Assembly (NCBI GenBank): GCA_027924585.1
Contig: BSBM01000007.1
Span: 7,789,001 to 7,853,000, forward strand
Length of the DNA: 64,000 nt
Source: Larix kaempferi
Lineage: Eukaryota; Streptophyta; Pinopsida; Pinales; Pinaceae
Reading direction: 5' to 3'
In this document: piece by piece, positions 49,201-60,949 of the stretch
Position numbering within the stretch: position 1 is the first letter of the stretch
How the letters are laid out: every line of letters starts with the position of its first letter
Notes under the pieces: model-generated
Databases searched by the model: none
What the model was told of the DNA's origin: nothing
Seen by the model: the letters and a program-made list of their open reading frames with translations, nothing else
Made by a program: the position numbers and the translations under genes

Positions 49201-50306
49201 ACAGTGGAATGCATGAGATGGGGTTTCAACTAACCCAGAAAAACATGGGAACCCACAAAAACGAAATGGGAAGTTGGTGAACAACCCAGGAAGCCAAATC
49301 CGTTTTTAGAAAAACGTCCTTGGACATTCAGGGGCAAAAACGACCTCCCTACAGTCCTCAAAACGTGGCCCTCCCTCTCCCAGCTGTTATATACTGCAAA
49401 AACGACTCCCAGGCATGGAAAAATGCAGTATTTAGATGAAAAACGTAAATGGAAAGAGCCCAGCTAACTACAATTGCGTGAATGAATGAAGACTGCCCAT
49501 TCCCCATGGCTTTGGGCACCATGGATTTGGGCACCATTTCGTGGGTGGTTTCTTGCCCCACAAGCAAAAACACGATTTTCCAAGTTGATGGCTTGCCCAT
49601 GCACGAAAATGGCTTGCCCATACTCTTTCATTCCCAAGGCATTAACTACCTTAACCAATTTCTTGGAAAAATTAAATGATTGGGTACATGAGACAAAATG
49701 GGTAGTTGGTGGTTTATGGGTTTCCCCATTGACACATGGATTAATACCATTGGCTCAAGGTTTGAATAATTTCCCTCCCTTTTCCTTGTAGAGTCATGCC
49801 CCATCTCTTTTGTTGCATTGCATAGCCGGTTGTGGGTTTTTCCATTAAAATTCGTATTTACATGGTGTCTTATTTACATTGTGCCCATCTTGCACAAGAA
49901 CCATGGGCATCTATTTTTTTAATTGCCGATTCATGAAACGCTAAATCAATGGTGGGGCCTTGGCCTTGAGCTCCTCACCATGATTAATTACAATATTTAC
50001 ATCATTTATGGTTTAATACAAAGGGGGTCAAAATGGGGACATTACAGCCAGGATAAAAGAACACATGGTAGAAATAAAGCACGGGAGAACCAAACAATCC
50101 CCTGTAGCTGAACACTATCATGACACTAAACATCATATGTGCTTTGAGGATACATAAGTCCTTGCAACTATCCCTCACCACTACAAAAGGAAAATACGGG
50201 AAGCCCTGGAAATTGAGAAATGCAAGAACAATTTTAACCGAGATGACGGTCTAAAATTAAAGGAATCTTGAAAACCTGTAGTCCACATCCTTATGAATAA
50301 CCCTAC
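46255..50306 (+). pseudogene. PLE protein: reverse transcriptase plus GIY-YIG endonuclease
   Basis: A single reading frame can be followed from an ATG at 46255 to the GIY-YIG domain without any frameshift. It is interrupted only by stop codons at 46348, 46651, 46708, 46831, 47119 and 48040. RT landmarks: RIYGLPKIHKTGVPLRPIV (47146-47202), the motif-A Asp in SFDVLSLFT, GVAMGSPLSPIVSNLFME, and the catalytic YVDD in WWLRYVDDLY (47620-47649). The endonuclease starts with GVYGIPCSCGMRYIGETGR (48217-48273). It is cut after KAS by a solo LTR and resumes at 50047-50306 with IKEHMVEIKHGR, with stops at 50154 and 50269. PLEs use this pair for target-primed reverse transcription. Confidence 0.93.
48294..50046. 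mobile_element. solo LTR inserted in the PLE endonuclease
   Basis: 1,753 bp with ends TGTAGTGTCCCC and GGGGACATTACA, imperfect inverted termini of TG...CA type. It is flanked by a perfect 5-bp target duplication gccag (48289-48293 and 50047-50051). No primer site, gag or pol is present inside, and no internal second LTR, so it is read as a solo LTR left by recombination. The parent family is not in the window. Confidence 0.88.
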
Positions 50307-50491
50307 GTCTTCAATAAGGAGGCCGACGTGACCCATTATTAGCATTGGAAGCTTTCCATGTATTAATAAACCTCTCCAATAGCTAAAATCGTGAGTCTAT
50401 TACTCCTGATGATGGACCTGCTTGTGGGTTTGAAACATTCAGTATCTTCAACTCTTCTACTGCAGATCTCCTATTTTATAAATATTAATTA

Positions 50492-51402
50492 ATTTAAATT
50501 TAGATTATAAACAAAAATAATGTCAATTCTTTTAAAATTAACTTTATTATATTAGTTAAATGTATTACAACTTTTATTATTCGTAATGTATTACCTTGTA
50601 ATCCATTATATAATATTCTTATTGAAGATGTGTTTTGAATACTTAATTTTTAATATTTTGAAACTTAGAATATAACTAAAAAAACCTTTATTAAAAATAT
50701 TGATAACTTAATATTTTAATTAAATATATATATTACAATTTTTATGTTAAAATCTTTAACATTACTGATGCTTATCAATAGTTTGTAACAATATGTTACT
50801 TAAAATGTGTTTTGATTACTTAACTTAAATATTTCGAGCACAAGAAAATAACAATTAATTTTTCATTAAAATTTTTATTTATAATTAATTGATATTTGTC
50901 TTTTTATTAAAAGTAAACTGAGAGTATGTAATAATTATTAATATTTTAATTAAAAAAATTATAATCTATAATATTTTTTAAACTCATAATTTACATTCTA
51001 TAAATTTATATGGCTATAAACTTGATAGCTTACTAGTTTTCCTGAACAATGATAAATATAAGAATAAGAGAATAACAAAGTAGGGAAAAATGGATTAATT
51101 TGTTGTGTTGACCAAATGGATATCCCATTGTTTGTTATATTATATTAGAATAATTTTAGTAAAAACACTGTTTTATAACAAAATTGTTTTGGATTTCCAT
51201 ACACAAATTACCAATATGGCAAACTTATGTTACTATTATATATATATAGAGCATATGCACAAGAATGTGATTAACTTCCTCGATTTATTTATATACTTAG
51301 ACATAAAAGGTACTGGAAAAACATAACTAACATCTTAGTGATCATGATGATGATTAACTTCGAGTGAGACCAATTTTGGTCTATTGGGCCGTAAGAAGGT
51401 TA
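50492..51402. other. AT-rich target region, no gene seen
   Basis: Extremely AT-rich sequence right of the PLE, similar in character to the left flank before 9686. This is consistent with one AT-rich stretch having been the PLE target. Confidence 0.6.
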
Positions 51403-52620
51403 TTACTTGGTTTTCTTTAAATGTTTGTTCTTATGCTCAAAAAGCTTAAAAAGAAGTCTTCTAAGATCACTATAGTTTTGGCAAGTGAGAAGGTTAGAAA
51501 AATGTGTATTGTAGAAAATACTTTGAAACTTATATCTAATGTGGGTGTAAGCAAGACACTCTAAGAGAAAGTGATTTTCATCCTCAACTCTCATAGACTC
51601 ACAAATATTTCAAACCCTTTCCTCCCATGGAGTTTCGGGAATAGACCAACGCCATGTTTCTCTATGGATCTCATGAGAGTTCATTCTAATCTTGGCTATA
51701 TTCATTTTCTTCTTTAAACTAGTTACTATCGAGAGATAATTTTGATCTTCCAAATTAGGCTTAATGAGCTCCTTCTAGTATCTTAGTTTTCTCTTAATCA
51801 CTAAATTTTCCTCGCACCACAATTTCTCTTTAAAAACTTAGAAGAAATAATATTTTTGACACAATCAATATTCTCCAAACTGTCATTTTCATCAATTCCC
51901 CAATGGTCTAACCAAGCCATCGTATCTTTACACTAACTCCACTTGAGGCATAATTGGTTTTGACTTGAATTTAATGAAATTTTAGGAAGTCTCTCATTTT
52001 CGATGTTATTTATCTTGTGCTTTTATATCGAGTAGCTAGTCATAGCCATGCTATTGATGGGGGAAAGAACCACTTCTAAGAGGAGAATAGGATAAGGTGT
52101 GTTGCTTTTAATTTTGAGGTTATAAGTTATAAACTGCTTCTAGATTTGCTCAATCTTTCTCCAAAAAACTCCTGAAATGTTGCACCCCCAATACTTCACA
52201 ACTGTATAAGATAACGGGGATGACAAGATTTTAAAAGAGAAACTTCTTTTTATCCCACATGACTAGGTTGGATGATCTACAATTATTTTCAAGACCAAAA
52301 TAAGCTTTTTATCCTCCATTAATCATTTTCTCAATGTTGTGGTTTGAATTGAGCTTGTGATGAATATCAATTCCAAGATACTTGTAAGAAGTCACTTCCT
52401 CCAATTTACTTGTAATTGTAATACCATGTTGTAGGATTTCTTGAAGAAGCTAGAACCTTAATTTAACATTATGTCAAGAGGTAGCCCAAAATCAAACCAG
52501 ACCTAGGAAAAGAATATTGCTACTACTTGTTCATTTGAGATAGTCTTGCTAAAATCGATAAAGGTAACCACATTGGAGAATCTATAGATCATAACAAAGA
52601 AGTAGTCATATTTTTCAAAT
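51403..52620 (-). pseudogene. LINE ORF2 C-terminal remnant
   Basis: Read on the minus strand from about 52480 down, the sequence gives SYKYLGIDIHHKLN (about 52400-52355), KKFLFKILSSPLSYTVVKYWG, WRKIEQIQKQFITYNLKIKS and, near the end, EDENHFLLECLAYTHIRYKF (51588-51529). The last block is the C-terminal zinc region of plant L1-type ORF2 (H..LECPAY..IR pattern). Several stops interrupt it. It is a different LINE copy from the one in the tandem duplication. Confidence 0.85.
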
Positions 52621-55600
52621 GCCGTGGAAAGGCCATTTGAAAAAAATAGTTTGAAAGACTCCCAAGGACGAGACAAAATCGTTTGAAATAGGCGCCCCTA
52701 CTTTCTATCTTCAAGTTTTATATGGATTCTCATAGCACACTGTCTAAAAAAATATACCACCTGCAAGCTATCTATGGTCAAAATAAATTATGTTGGAGAT
52801 GTTGCAGAGTTTTTTTCTTTCCAAAGTGTCTTCTATATGAGGAAGCATGGCATTCTAAAATAAGTTTTAGGTGGTACAAATGGTTGGTCATACATCATTT
52901 GTTGAGCTTGTACAACCAAATGTCTTGCTCTGGATAATTTAAGAAGGCTGTTGATTCACTTTAGTACGATGATGTATTGCATATGGGATGGGACAAAAAA
53001 AGGTATGAAGCATAGAGTTATTTCTAGTCTTAATAAGAACCACAACACAAATCCAAAATATGTAAAACCTAAGTTCCAAAATATGTAATACCTAAGTTGT
53101 AGAATGACTCAACAACCTTGTTTGAATTACTTTTCTTATATTTGATATCCAGCTGGAATTGTTTGGTGTATGAGGCTAATTTAAGAACGGTTGTTAATTT
53201 ATTTTAGATGAAGAATTTCAAAATATCAATGGGTGATGGTTTATGTGTAAAATCATTTCCTTCCACAATATATACTAACAACACTAGTTCTTCAACCACT
53301 AGTTCTTCAAAGCTGGGTTGAGGGTGTAAATTCCTTATCATAAGCATTGTAGTTTAATTTTTCTCCAATCAAGGTCTTCGAATGACATGTCACGGAGGGA
53401 CTTCCATCTTAAATTACTTCTCATGTGGCATTATAACAAGTGTTAGTTTCAATTTCAAAAGGATATTGTAGATCCACGAGTTGCAATATTAGATTTGAAG
53501 AGTAATTTTAAGTTTTTTGAAAATCTCCTTAGTTACAATGGATCATGTGGAAGTATGATGATGTGAAAGTTGATGCTATGGTCACTTCATTTGGAATAAG
53601 TGTGGAATGCAATGCCTATAAAAACCGATACCACCAAGGAAATTCTATAATTCCACTAATAAAGTTGGAATTGATTAAGAGGAGAGGACTTGCACTTTGG
53701 AAATACCCCAACAAGTTACATATCTCCATATCATAAAGCCATGCTATTAATCAATTATTTGGCCAGAAATGGTTCTTTTTGATTTGATCTATAGTTTTTA
53801 AAACCCGCATAAGATCCATGACCATATAAATGTATTGCATATGTTCATCCTAGGTGTCACTAAATGTAGGATTATCATCCAAACTTATCACAACAAACTA
53901 CTCAAAATATGAATGAAAAATATCATTGTTCAACCTCATAAAGGTGGCAAGGGAATTGGTGCTGTTGAAAGGTATCTATCAACTATTAATTGTGGCCAAA
54001 CATGGTTTTAATGATCATATTCTAGGTGACCCACTAAAGTTATGTACATCTAGTGACAACTTATAGTTATGTCCAACTTGGTGAAGAATTGTCACCTTTT
54101 AGATGGTACCACAAATCATGAATCCAAGTTAAAGGGTACCATTTTTTTACAATGATATTACATATATCATGATAGTCAATTACTATCCACCATTCCTCTA
54201 GTTAGTTGTTTGGATAATAAAGGAAGGTGATTTGCATGTGGACGAGCTATGCTGGACTTGGCCATTTTCATAAAGATTCAAAATCTAGCGTTCCATCTAT
54301 GTGGCTTCTTTGAGTGAAAGGTGATATGCAAGGGCATTTAGGAGAGAGCCACCAAGTATACTATAAATAGGGTGTCCAATGACACAATGAGTAGGGGATA
54401 TATAATACCCATGGATGTCAAAACAAAATATTTGGCTAAGTTATTTATCTATTTGACACATAAAAATTGTGATTTAGAAGTATTGTGTACTTGAACATAT
54501 AATATGCTATGATGGATACTACCTTATGCTTAGGTTTTGTGGGCATACCAGAGAAAAGAGAGGTCCTCATATTTATAGGGGAAAATCAAACTGGAATAAA
54601 TAAATAAAAGAATAAATGAAAGAAAACAAAAATTTACAATTCATAAAATTGGAAAGTCACCCTCTAGAAACATAACTATTGTGAGAGGTGTCACTCTCTA
54701 AAAGAATTGCTAAAAATAGAAACACCTCCTATACAAAAAAAAATGAGAAATATAAGGGGTTGTTTAGAGAAAAGAGATTGAACAAAGAGAATTCAACCTC
54801 TAAACAACAAACAAAAAAGAAATAAATAAATAATGAACTAAAATTCAAGAGTAAACAAAAAGCAAGAATGAATAGAAATCCGTAATGAGCAACAATGAAG
54901 AATTAAAGGTGATATGATAGATGCTTGATATCTAGGTTCACATGATTAAGGTCCAAATTCAGTCATGGTTCAGAAATATCTATGGCCATAGAGTGCGAGC
55001 ACTAGATGTGTTGACATAGGAGGAATTCCTCTATACCAGTTGGCAACAGGTATCCCTGGGTATTGTTTGAAAGATGTATTTCCTATTGGTGTCGCAAGAG
55101 TGTTATCTATTGTTTTTGGTAGGAGTATTGGATGGATGTTTTAGCATAAGCAATACTTGTATAAATGAACCGTGAAGACTTGTAAAACAAACATTGGATA
55201 GCTAGTGACTTGATAGATAAATCCATATGTAAATTTATGCTGTGAGTACTTGTACAATGTAATGTGAAATCCAAATGGTCATGAGTCTTGTAGTTGATGA
55301 ACACTAGGTCTAAGAGTTAAATATATAACAATCCCAAGAAAGACTAAAACTGAACCCTAGAGAGACCAAGACCTAGCTTGGAGGTGACTATGTGAAAATA
55401 GAAAGATTAACTATTTTCCATAGTCTATGGAGCCCACCAGTTGTTGTAGAAGAGGATTCAAAGATAGAACATATAAGTATAACGACCTTGGTTCTGTGTA
55501 TGTATTTTCAACTTACAAATATTCTAGTTTTGAATCTAGGTAATGCATGCTAAGTACTATACTTTAAGCATATTCTTTTATCCTTCATGTGAATTATTGC

Positions 55601-55713
55601 ATAAAAGATTGACAATAGAAAGTGTGTATGAACTAGTGTGTTAAGATATTCATAGACCAAGGATTGTAATGAACATGGATGTGAATAGTAGAATTTGTAG
55701 ACCTTATTACGAT
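52621..55713. other. unassigned, no gene recognised
   Basis: Three kilobases with only short non-conserved frames (for example 53545-53736). No LTR ends, inverted repeats or protein motifs were recognised. Confidence 0.5.
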
Positions 55714-56049
55714 GAATTATAGTATTGTGATCTTAATGCTATAGTAGCAATTCTAGTATTTGTTACATTGAATTACAGTATTGTGGTCTTAATGCTACAA
55801 TAGTAATTGTAGTATTTGTTAAATTGAATTACAATATTTTTATCTTAATGCTATAGGAGTTATTGTAGTATTTGTTACATTGAATTACAATATTGTGATC
55901 TTAATTTTACAATATTAATTGTAGTATTTGTTACATTGAATTATAGTATTGTGATCTTAATGTTATATTAGTAATTGTAGCATTTGTTACATTGAATTAC
56001 ATTATTTTGATCAAAATGTTACAATAGTGATTGTATTGTCTATCACATT
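55714..56049. repeat. 56-bp minisatellite, six copies
   Basis: Units start gaattatagtattgtgatct at 55714, 55770, 55826, 55882, 55938 and 55994, a strict 56-bp period, followed by a degraded seventh start at 56050. Each unit ends tagtatttgttacatt. Confidence 0.94.
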
Positions 56050-56611
56050 GAAATAAAAATACAAATTGAAGAAATGTTGGATTTCCATCCTATAGGATAC
56101 AAAGTCTTTCATAGCAATTGTATTGTTGTAAATCTACAACAAAATACAAAAAAGGGGATTGAATCCATATTACTTATTAACTATTGTAGTAAGTTACAAA
56201 TTGTCATTCTATAAATTCTATTGTATGGGGGCATGTAGGGTTCTAGATCCTATGTCTCTATCTATCGTTAATGAGAAAGTAACAAGTTATATTATGTTTT
56301 AAGTATAATGATTATGATTCCTTCTAAGTTCTGGTAGCTCTAGTGCCAAGTAGTGCAAGCAAAGAATTCATGAAAGAAGTATGGTAATGCTACATGGTGA
56401 GGTTGGAAAAAGAGCCTCCCCTCCACCAAATAAAACCCTACAATATATTTAATATTAAAGATTGAAGAAAATATTGACCATCCCTATCTAGGGAAAAATG
56501 ATCTATAGTAAGAAGAAATGACTATGGAAGAGTCTTAACAATGTTTTTACCAGTCCATGTGTAAATAATGGAAAATGTCTAAATCTTATTCTACAAGAAT
56601 GACCTAGGGTC

Positions 56612-57935
56612 TTGGGGAAGATTGAACCCCTCATCACAATAATATTAATAAATAATCTTGGAAGGGAAAAGAAGTCCACAGTGTCCACATACAAGACAAC
56701 CAATCTAGATCTGAAGATGGAATGTGTTAATGATTTGTGGATGGTAGTATTGAATGGTTTGAAGAACCAAAATCAAGGAGCCTATCAGGCCATGTCAAAA
56801 AATCAAAAAGAGAACTTATTAGCAGACAAAAGGAATAATGCAACAACATTGTGTCTCATTCAACAAGCTATGAATGAGAATATTTGCCTAAAATTGCAGT
56901 AGCCAAAACAACCAAAGAGGATTGGGATATTTTAAATATAACTTTTGGTGTAAGGGGGAGTAGTCATGATGAGACATCGATAGTTGTAGAATATGATGAT
57001 GTTGTTATGGAATCTGCAGAAGCAAAGAAGAATAAAGAAATTGAAAATTGTGACTCCCACAATACAGAGGTAAATGTGGATGAAAATGACAAAGAAGTTG
57101 ATAGCCTCATTGTTGAAGTAGAGGCTTGTATAGTTGATAAAGATGCAATTGAGATAGTTGTAGGACAACCAGTAAAGGCTAAGGGAGAAACTAAATACAA
57201 ATAAGAAGAGCTTGTGAAGGCCAAGCCCATGAGGGAAAATTATGTTCATAACAATTCTATTGTTTGTGAATGTGTAAGCACAAAAACAAATCATCCAAAA
57301 GCTGAGAAAGAAAATGAAGATGATGAAGACTGTAGTTTTATTGTAGATTTTGAAAAAAAAATAGTTCAAGAAGAATGCATCCAAGATGATGCACAAGTTG
57401 AAGAAAATGATAACATTTCTTTTTTTATTTTAATTTGAATCTCATTGAAGAATGGCTTGAAAATCCAAACTATGTTGAAGTGGACTGCATTGTAGTTGCA
57501 TGTGTTAGAAGTTTAGTAGAAGGCAAAACTAAAGTTGCAACGTTGAACATAAATATGAATAATGAATCAAGTGTTGATGACGACATTGATGTTGAAGAAA
57601 AGGATAAGACAAATCAAGTATTATGTATAGAAGCTAACGAAGAGCTAGTAGAGAAAAATGAAAAGAATATATTTAATAATCTAAAAAATGTTTCTAAGTG
57701 TGCAAGTGGTGAAATTAACAATCAACCAGCAACAACTGAAGAAAAGAAGGAAGAGCACTCAGCCACAGTGCCAATAAATTATGATGATGAAATAAGGTTT
57801 CTTGAAAATTTGCTTGAAAAGCCTAGGTATATCGTGGAAGAAAATATTGTAGCTGAAGTTGAAACATTTATGCGTGTTTATGAGAAGGAAGAACTCAATG
57901 TTCAGAACAATTGGATGAACATTTTGAGAAATTGA
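56612..57935 (+). pseudogene. copia gag-derived ORF with an acidic extension (broken)
   Basis: The first frame (56612-56902) has MECVNDLWMVVLNG and TTLCLIQQAMNENI, the N-terminal gag (UBN2-type) signature of copia elements. The next block KIAVAKTTKEDWDILNITFG (from 56887) continues that domain in another frame, so a frameshift lies near 56885. Instead of a CCHC knuckle and protease, a long acidic, lysine-rich tail follows (56980-57935) through a stop at 57202 and a second frame change near 57435. It contains repeated words such as EEWLENPNYVEVD and LENLLEKPRYIVEE. No pol follows before the LTR at 58447. The origin of the acidic tail is unknown. Confidence 0.7.
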
Positions 57936-58446
57936 GCCTCGAAGAAATGAGGTATTATTATCAGCTCATGATATGGAAAGATTCTAATGTGAAAATTGAT
58001 GTTGAAATGTAAGAAAATTATGTTTATGGTTTATTTGACTCTGATTATGCAAGTATTGCAGTTAAAATTTATAAATCTAATGTTGAAGCATATCAATATG
58101 GCATGGAAATAAAGTCTAAAGAACTTGAGAAAATATAGAGAAGGAAGAAAAATGTGAAAATAAAGATAAAGAACTTTAGAAAAATTAACCAATATAATTT
58201 CTGGAGTAAAAGGAAAAAGAAATCAAATCATGCAAGGTGCATAGGATAATCTATGCCAATCTGCAACAAATTTTGAAGTATTTTGTGATTGTAATACTGA
58301 CTAAGACTAAGACCAACATGCATCAAATTTATGAATTTTTTTGAGTCAAAATACCATAGAGGCTTGTTGAAGCATGTAAGTAGGTGTTAGTGTTCATGTA
58401 AAATTTGTAATTATTATAGCATACTATGGTAAGAATTAAGGGGGAG
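57936..58446 (+). other. decayed 3' extension and polypurine tract
   Basis: Further traces of the charged, coiled-coil-like frame persist to about 58200. The stretch ends in gaattaagggggag (58433-58446), a polypurine tract directly before an LTR start. Confidence 0.65.
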
Positions 58447-58765
58447 TGTCAGAATATGTAATTCCTCTTCCCGTCAATGTCAGAATGGGTAGCTAAAGAG
58501 TTGATGTAGTAGATGTAACCTTGTAAGGTCTGAGTAGACTGGTTATACATAGTAGAGCCTCTAGATAAGGCCCGACTTCTCAAGATGAGAAGCATATAAA
58601 CATGACCTAGTAGTATTAATACATTTGCATGTAAAGCGTTTCTATAGGTGATTGGAGTGAGGTTGATATAGAGAGAGCTTTGCACTCATGATTCTGGTGT
58701 TTTGAAAGCTGTAGATCTGTGCACTGATATTTTCTTGAATATTGTTTTTCTCCCCAATTCCAACA
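58447..58765 (+). mobile_element. 3' LTR of the gag-only copia-like element
   Basis: About 319 bp from TGTCAGAATATG to AATTCCAACA, with TG...CA ends, immediately after the polypurine tract. The matching 5' LTR was not found upstream in the window, so the end is inferred from the terminus alone. Confidence 0.6.
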
Positions 58766-58837
58766 AATTCTCCTCTTCCTCCCTCATGAATGTCGTCCCA
58801 TGCTAGGGTTGCTCCAATCAAGTCCTGCATTATAATG

Positions 58838-59475
58838 TTAGAGTCAACACTTTTAATAAAGAATCAATTTGATCACATCAAGAAGAAAACCCAAAATATT
58901 CAATTAAAGATTTATTTAACTCTGATTCAATCGAAAGAGATTTCCATGGATTGAAATCTTTGACTAGTAGGAATTCGAGGCAGAGAGAGTGAGAAAAACT
59001 CTTTGGTTTCCTCCCCCTTGGCAGTGTATCCATGCATTGACCTCCCAAGTGACATGCATGACAAAGAAATCGTTTAACATTCGTTACATTTAAGCAACAT
59101 AAATGTAAATACATTTTACAATGCAACATAATTCATAGATTTACCTCCCGTTATGGTCTTATCAACACGCTTTGGTCGGAGTATGGGATAACCCATGCAT
59201 TGGAAGTAACGATGATGTAAAATATATATCATGAATTGAATTGCTAAGAGTTTTGAAATTCATATGTTTACCAAGAGAAGCAATACTAAACCCTTTTACA
59301 TGAGAGAAAACTAAATGATTTATTGATCTCAGATAACATTACATAAAGAAGCGCCTCCATGTGTACTAATGGAGAGACTAGGCCATTCCCTAAAAATAGC
59401 CAAGTGATATGGTTTGCAACGTGATCTTAACTCAATCAAGGTTGGATGCATCGGAAATGAAATACAAACACTAAC
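58838..59475 (-). mobile_element. minus-strand LTR, putative 3' LTR of an antisense element
   Basis: 638 bp bounded by tgttagagtcaac on the left and caaacactaaca on the right (inverted TGTTAG/CTAACA). Immediately right is a C-run (ccccccc), which on the minus strand is a G-rich polypurine tract ending at the LTR. This gives an element in minus orientation extending to the right. Its coding part is not preserved. Confidence 0.5.
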
Positions 59476-59739
59476 ACCCCCCCATAAGTGAAACATAGGG
59501 AGGAAACAAAAAAAAACAAAGATGGGTCAGGAAAACTAGGCATGATGAGGTACCCATGAACAAACTCTCATAATCGTAGAAAAGGAGAAAAAACCATAGG
59601 AAAAAAAACTCCTCTTAAAAAGAGAGAACACAACATAAACAAAAGTGATGGTAGGAGGACTCAACATGATCCCCTGAGGACAACTTCCTTCACCCCAAGC
59701 ATTGATCGGATCTAAAGAAACTGATGTAATTCCAAAGGT

Positions 59740-59940
59740 TTAGTGAAGATTAAACCCTTCTACATGAGAGAAAACTAAATGATCTATTGATCTAAGACAA
59801 TATTACATGAAGAAGTGTCTCCATTTGTACTAATGGAGAGACCAATCCATTTACTAGAAATAACCAAGTGATATGGTTGCCAACGTGAGCTTAAGTCACC
59901 CAAGGCTGGATGCATTGGATATGAATTACAAACACTGACA
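59740..59940 (-). repeat. partial second copy of the minus-strand LTR end
   Basis: About 200 bp ending caaacactgaca is some 85% similar by eye to 59275-59475. The two copies share tacatgagagaaaactaaatg and aagtgatatgg. It may be a nested or truncated LTR of the same family. Confidence 0.7.
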
Positions 59941-60949
59941 AGAGGGACTAAACTCGGTTGGGGCCTAAACCATATCTTCTCTTGGAGCTGAGCCTGAAAT
60001 AATAATGGATGCACCAAGCAATAAATCGCCTCCTACTTATTTCATGCATGGAGAAAATCTTGGGCTAATGCCCAATATTTTCTCTCCCTACTTTGAAATG
60101 TTGCAGTGGAAAAGCCATTGTTTCTTGGAGGATTTAATGCTTGCATTTTTTCTCATCGTTGTTGTTATTTTTCGAGTGGGAAAAAGTATGAGTCGAAACA
60201 CAAACTTTCCTTCATTGTTACCTATTAGTACATCAAGTGTGGGAAACCCATTGGGATCCTACATGCCTCCCTTGTTTTGTGCGTTTTTAGAATGGAAATC
60301 CCGCATGCCTGGAATGCATCACAGGGCTAGTCTCCTTGTCATCGAATTTGTAAGAGCATGTTAGGGATAAGTGATTTCCTTTATAATTTTAATTATAGTT
60401 TCTATGTAACATTGAAGGATTGGTTAATTCCCTATTATGGTTCAAATTGTATGTTGCTTAATTGACATTGCATTGCATATAAATATATTCACATTGAATT
60501 GTATGTTGTTTAAGTGTCATTTCCTTGAATATAAATATATTTCCATTGAAATTATTGGTAATGGATTAGAGTAATAATATTATGGTATTATAATATTTAG
60601 TGGTGAAGTTGCTACTAATATTATTATAGCAAACAAAATGCGTTGTATAGAAACAAGTCCCTTCCTTTATTATTTGTTTTCTATTAGCTAAAGAAACAAG
60701 TATTTGGCAAGAAGAGGTAGTTTCTCTCGGCGCACTATATTATATTAGAATGGGATGTTTGGTAACTGTTAAGCATAATAATCAAGAGACTATTCTAGGT
60801 TTCCAAATGCAAGCCTATGAGTTGCTACTATTGTCTAGTTGTGCTATAGTAGGATCCTAGAGGAGTTGGGATTCAAGGTGATCTCCAATTTGTGCAAAGA
60901 GATATGAGCTTCTTTTGGGGTAGCAGTGCAGATGCTAGGATTGATCTCG
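59941..60949. other. unassigned with one small ORF
   Basis: A forward frame at 60005-60364 encodes 119 residues with a hydrophobic run (LMLAFFLIVVVIF). I do not recognise it and there is no supporting context. The remainder is AT-rich. Confidence 0.4.

Larger units (their letters stand above)
46201..50479 (+). mobile_element. Penelope-like element, main copy (EN+)
   Basis: A near full-length PLE (about 2.5 kb without the solo LTR) that follows directly on a 5'-truncated copy, the arrangement that produces the direct 'pseudo-LTRs' of PLEs. Candidate target duplication: aaatattaatta at 21249-21260 (and 9686-9697) and at 50480-50491, partly ambiguous because the element end shares bases with it. 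PLEs with a GIY-YIG domain occur in animals and, among land plants, in conifers. Confidence 0.92.

Noticed and set aside
60005-60364. 119-codon forward frame as a host gene
   Set aside because: No recognisable domain, no introns or promoter context, and a length reachable by chance in this region.
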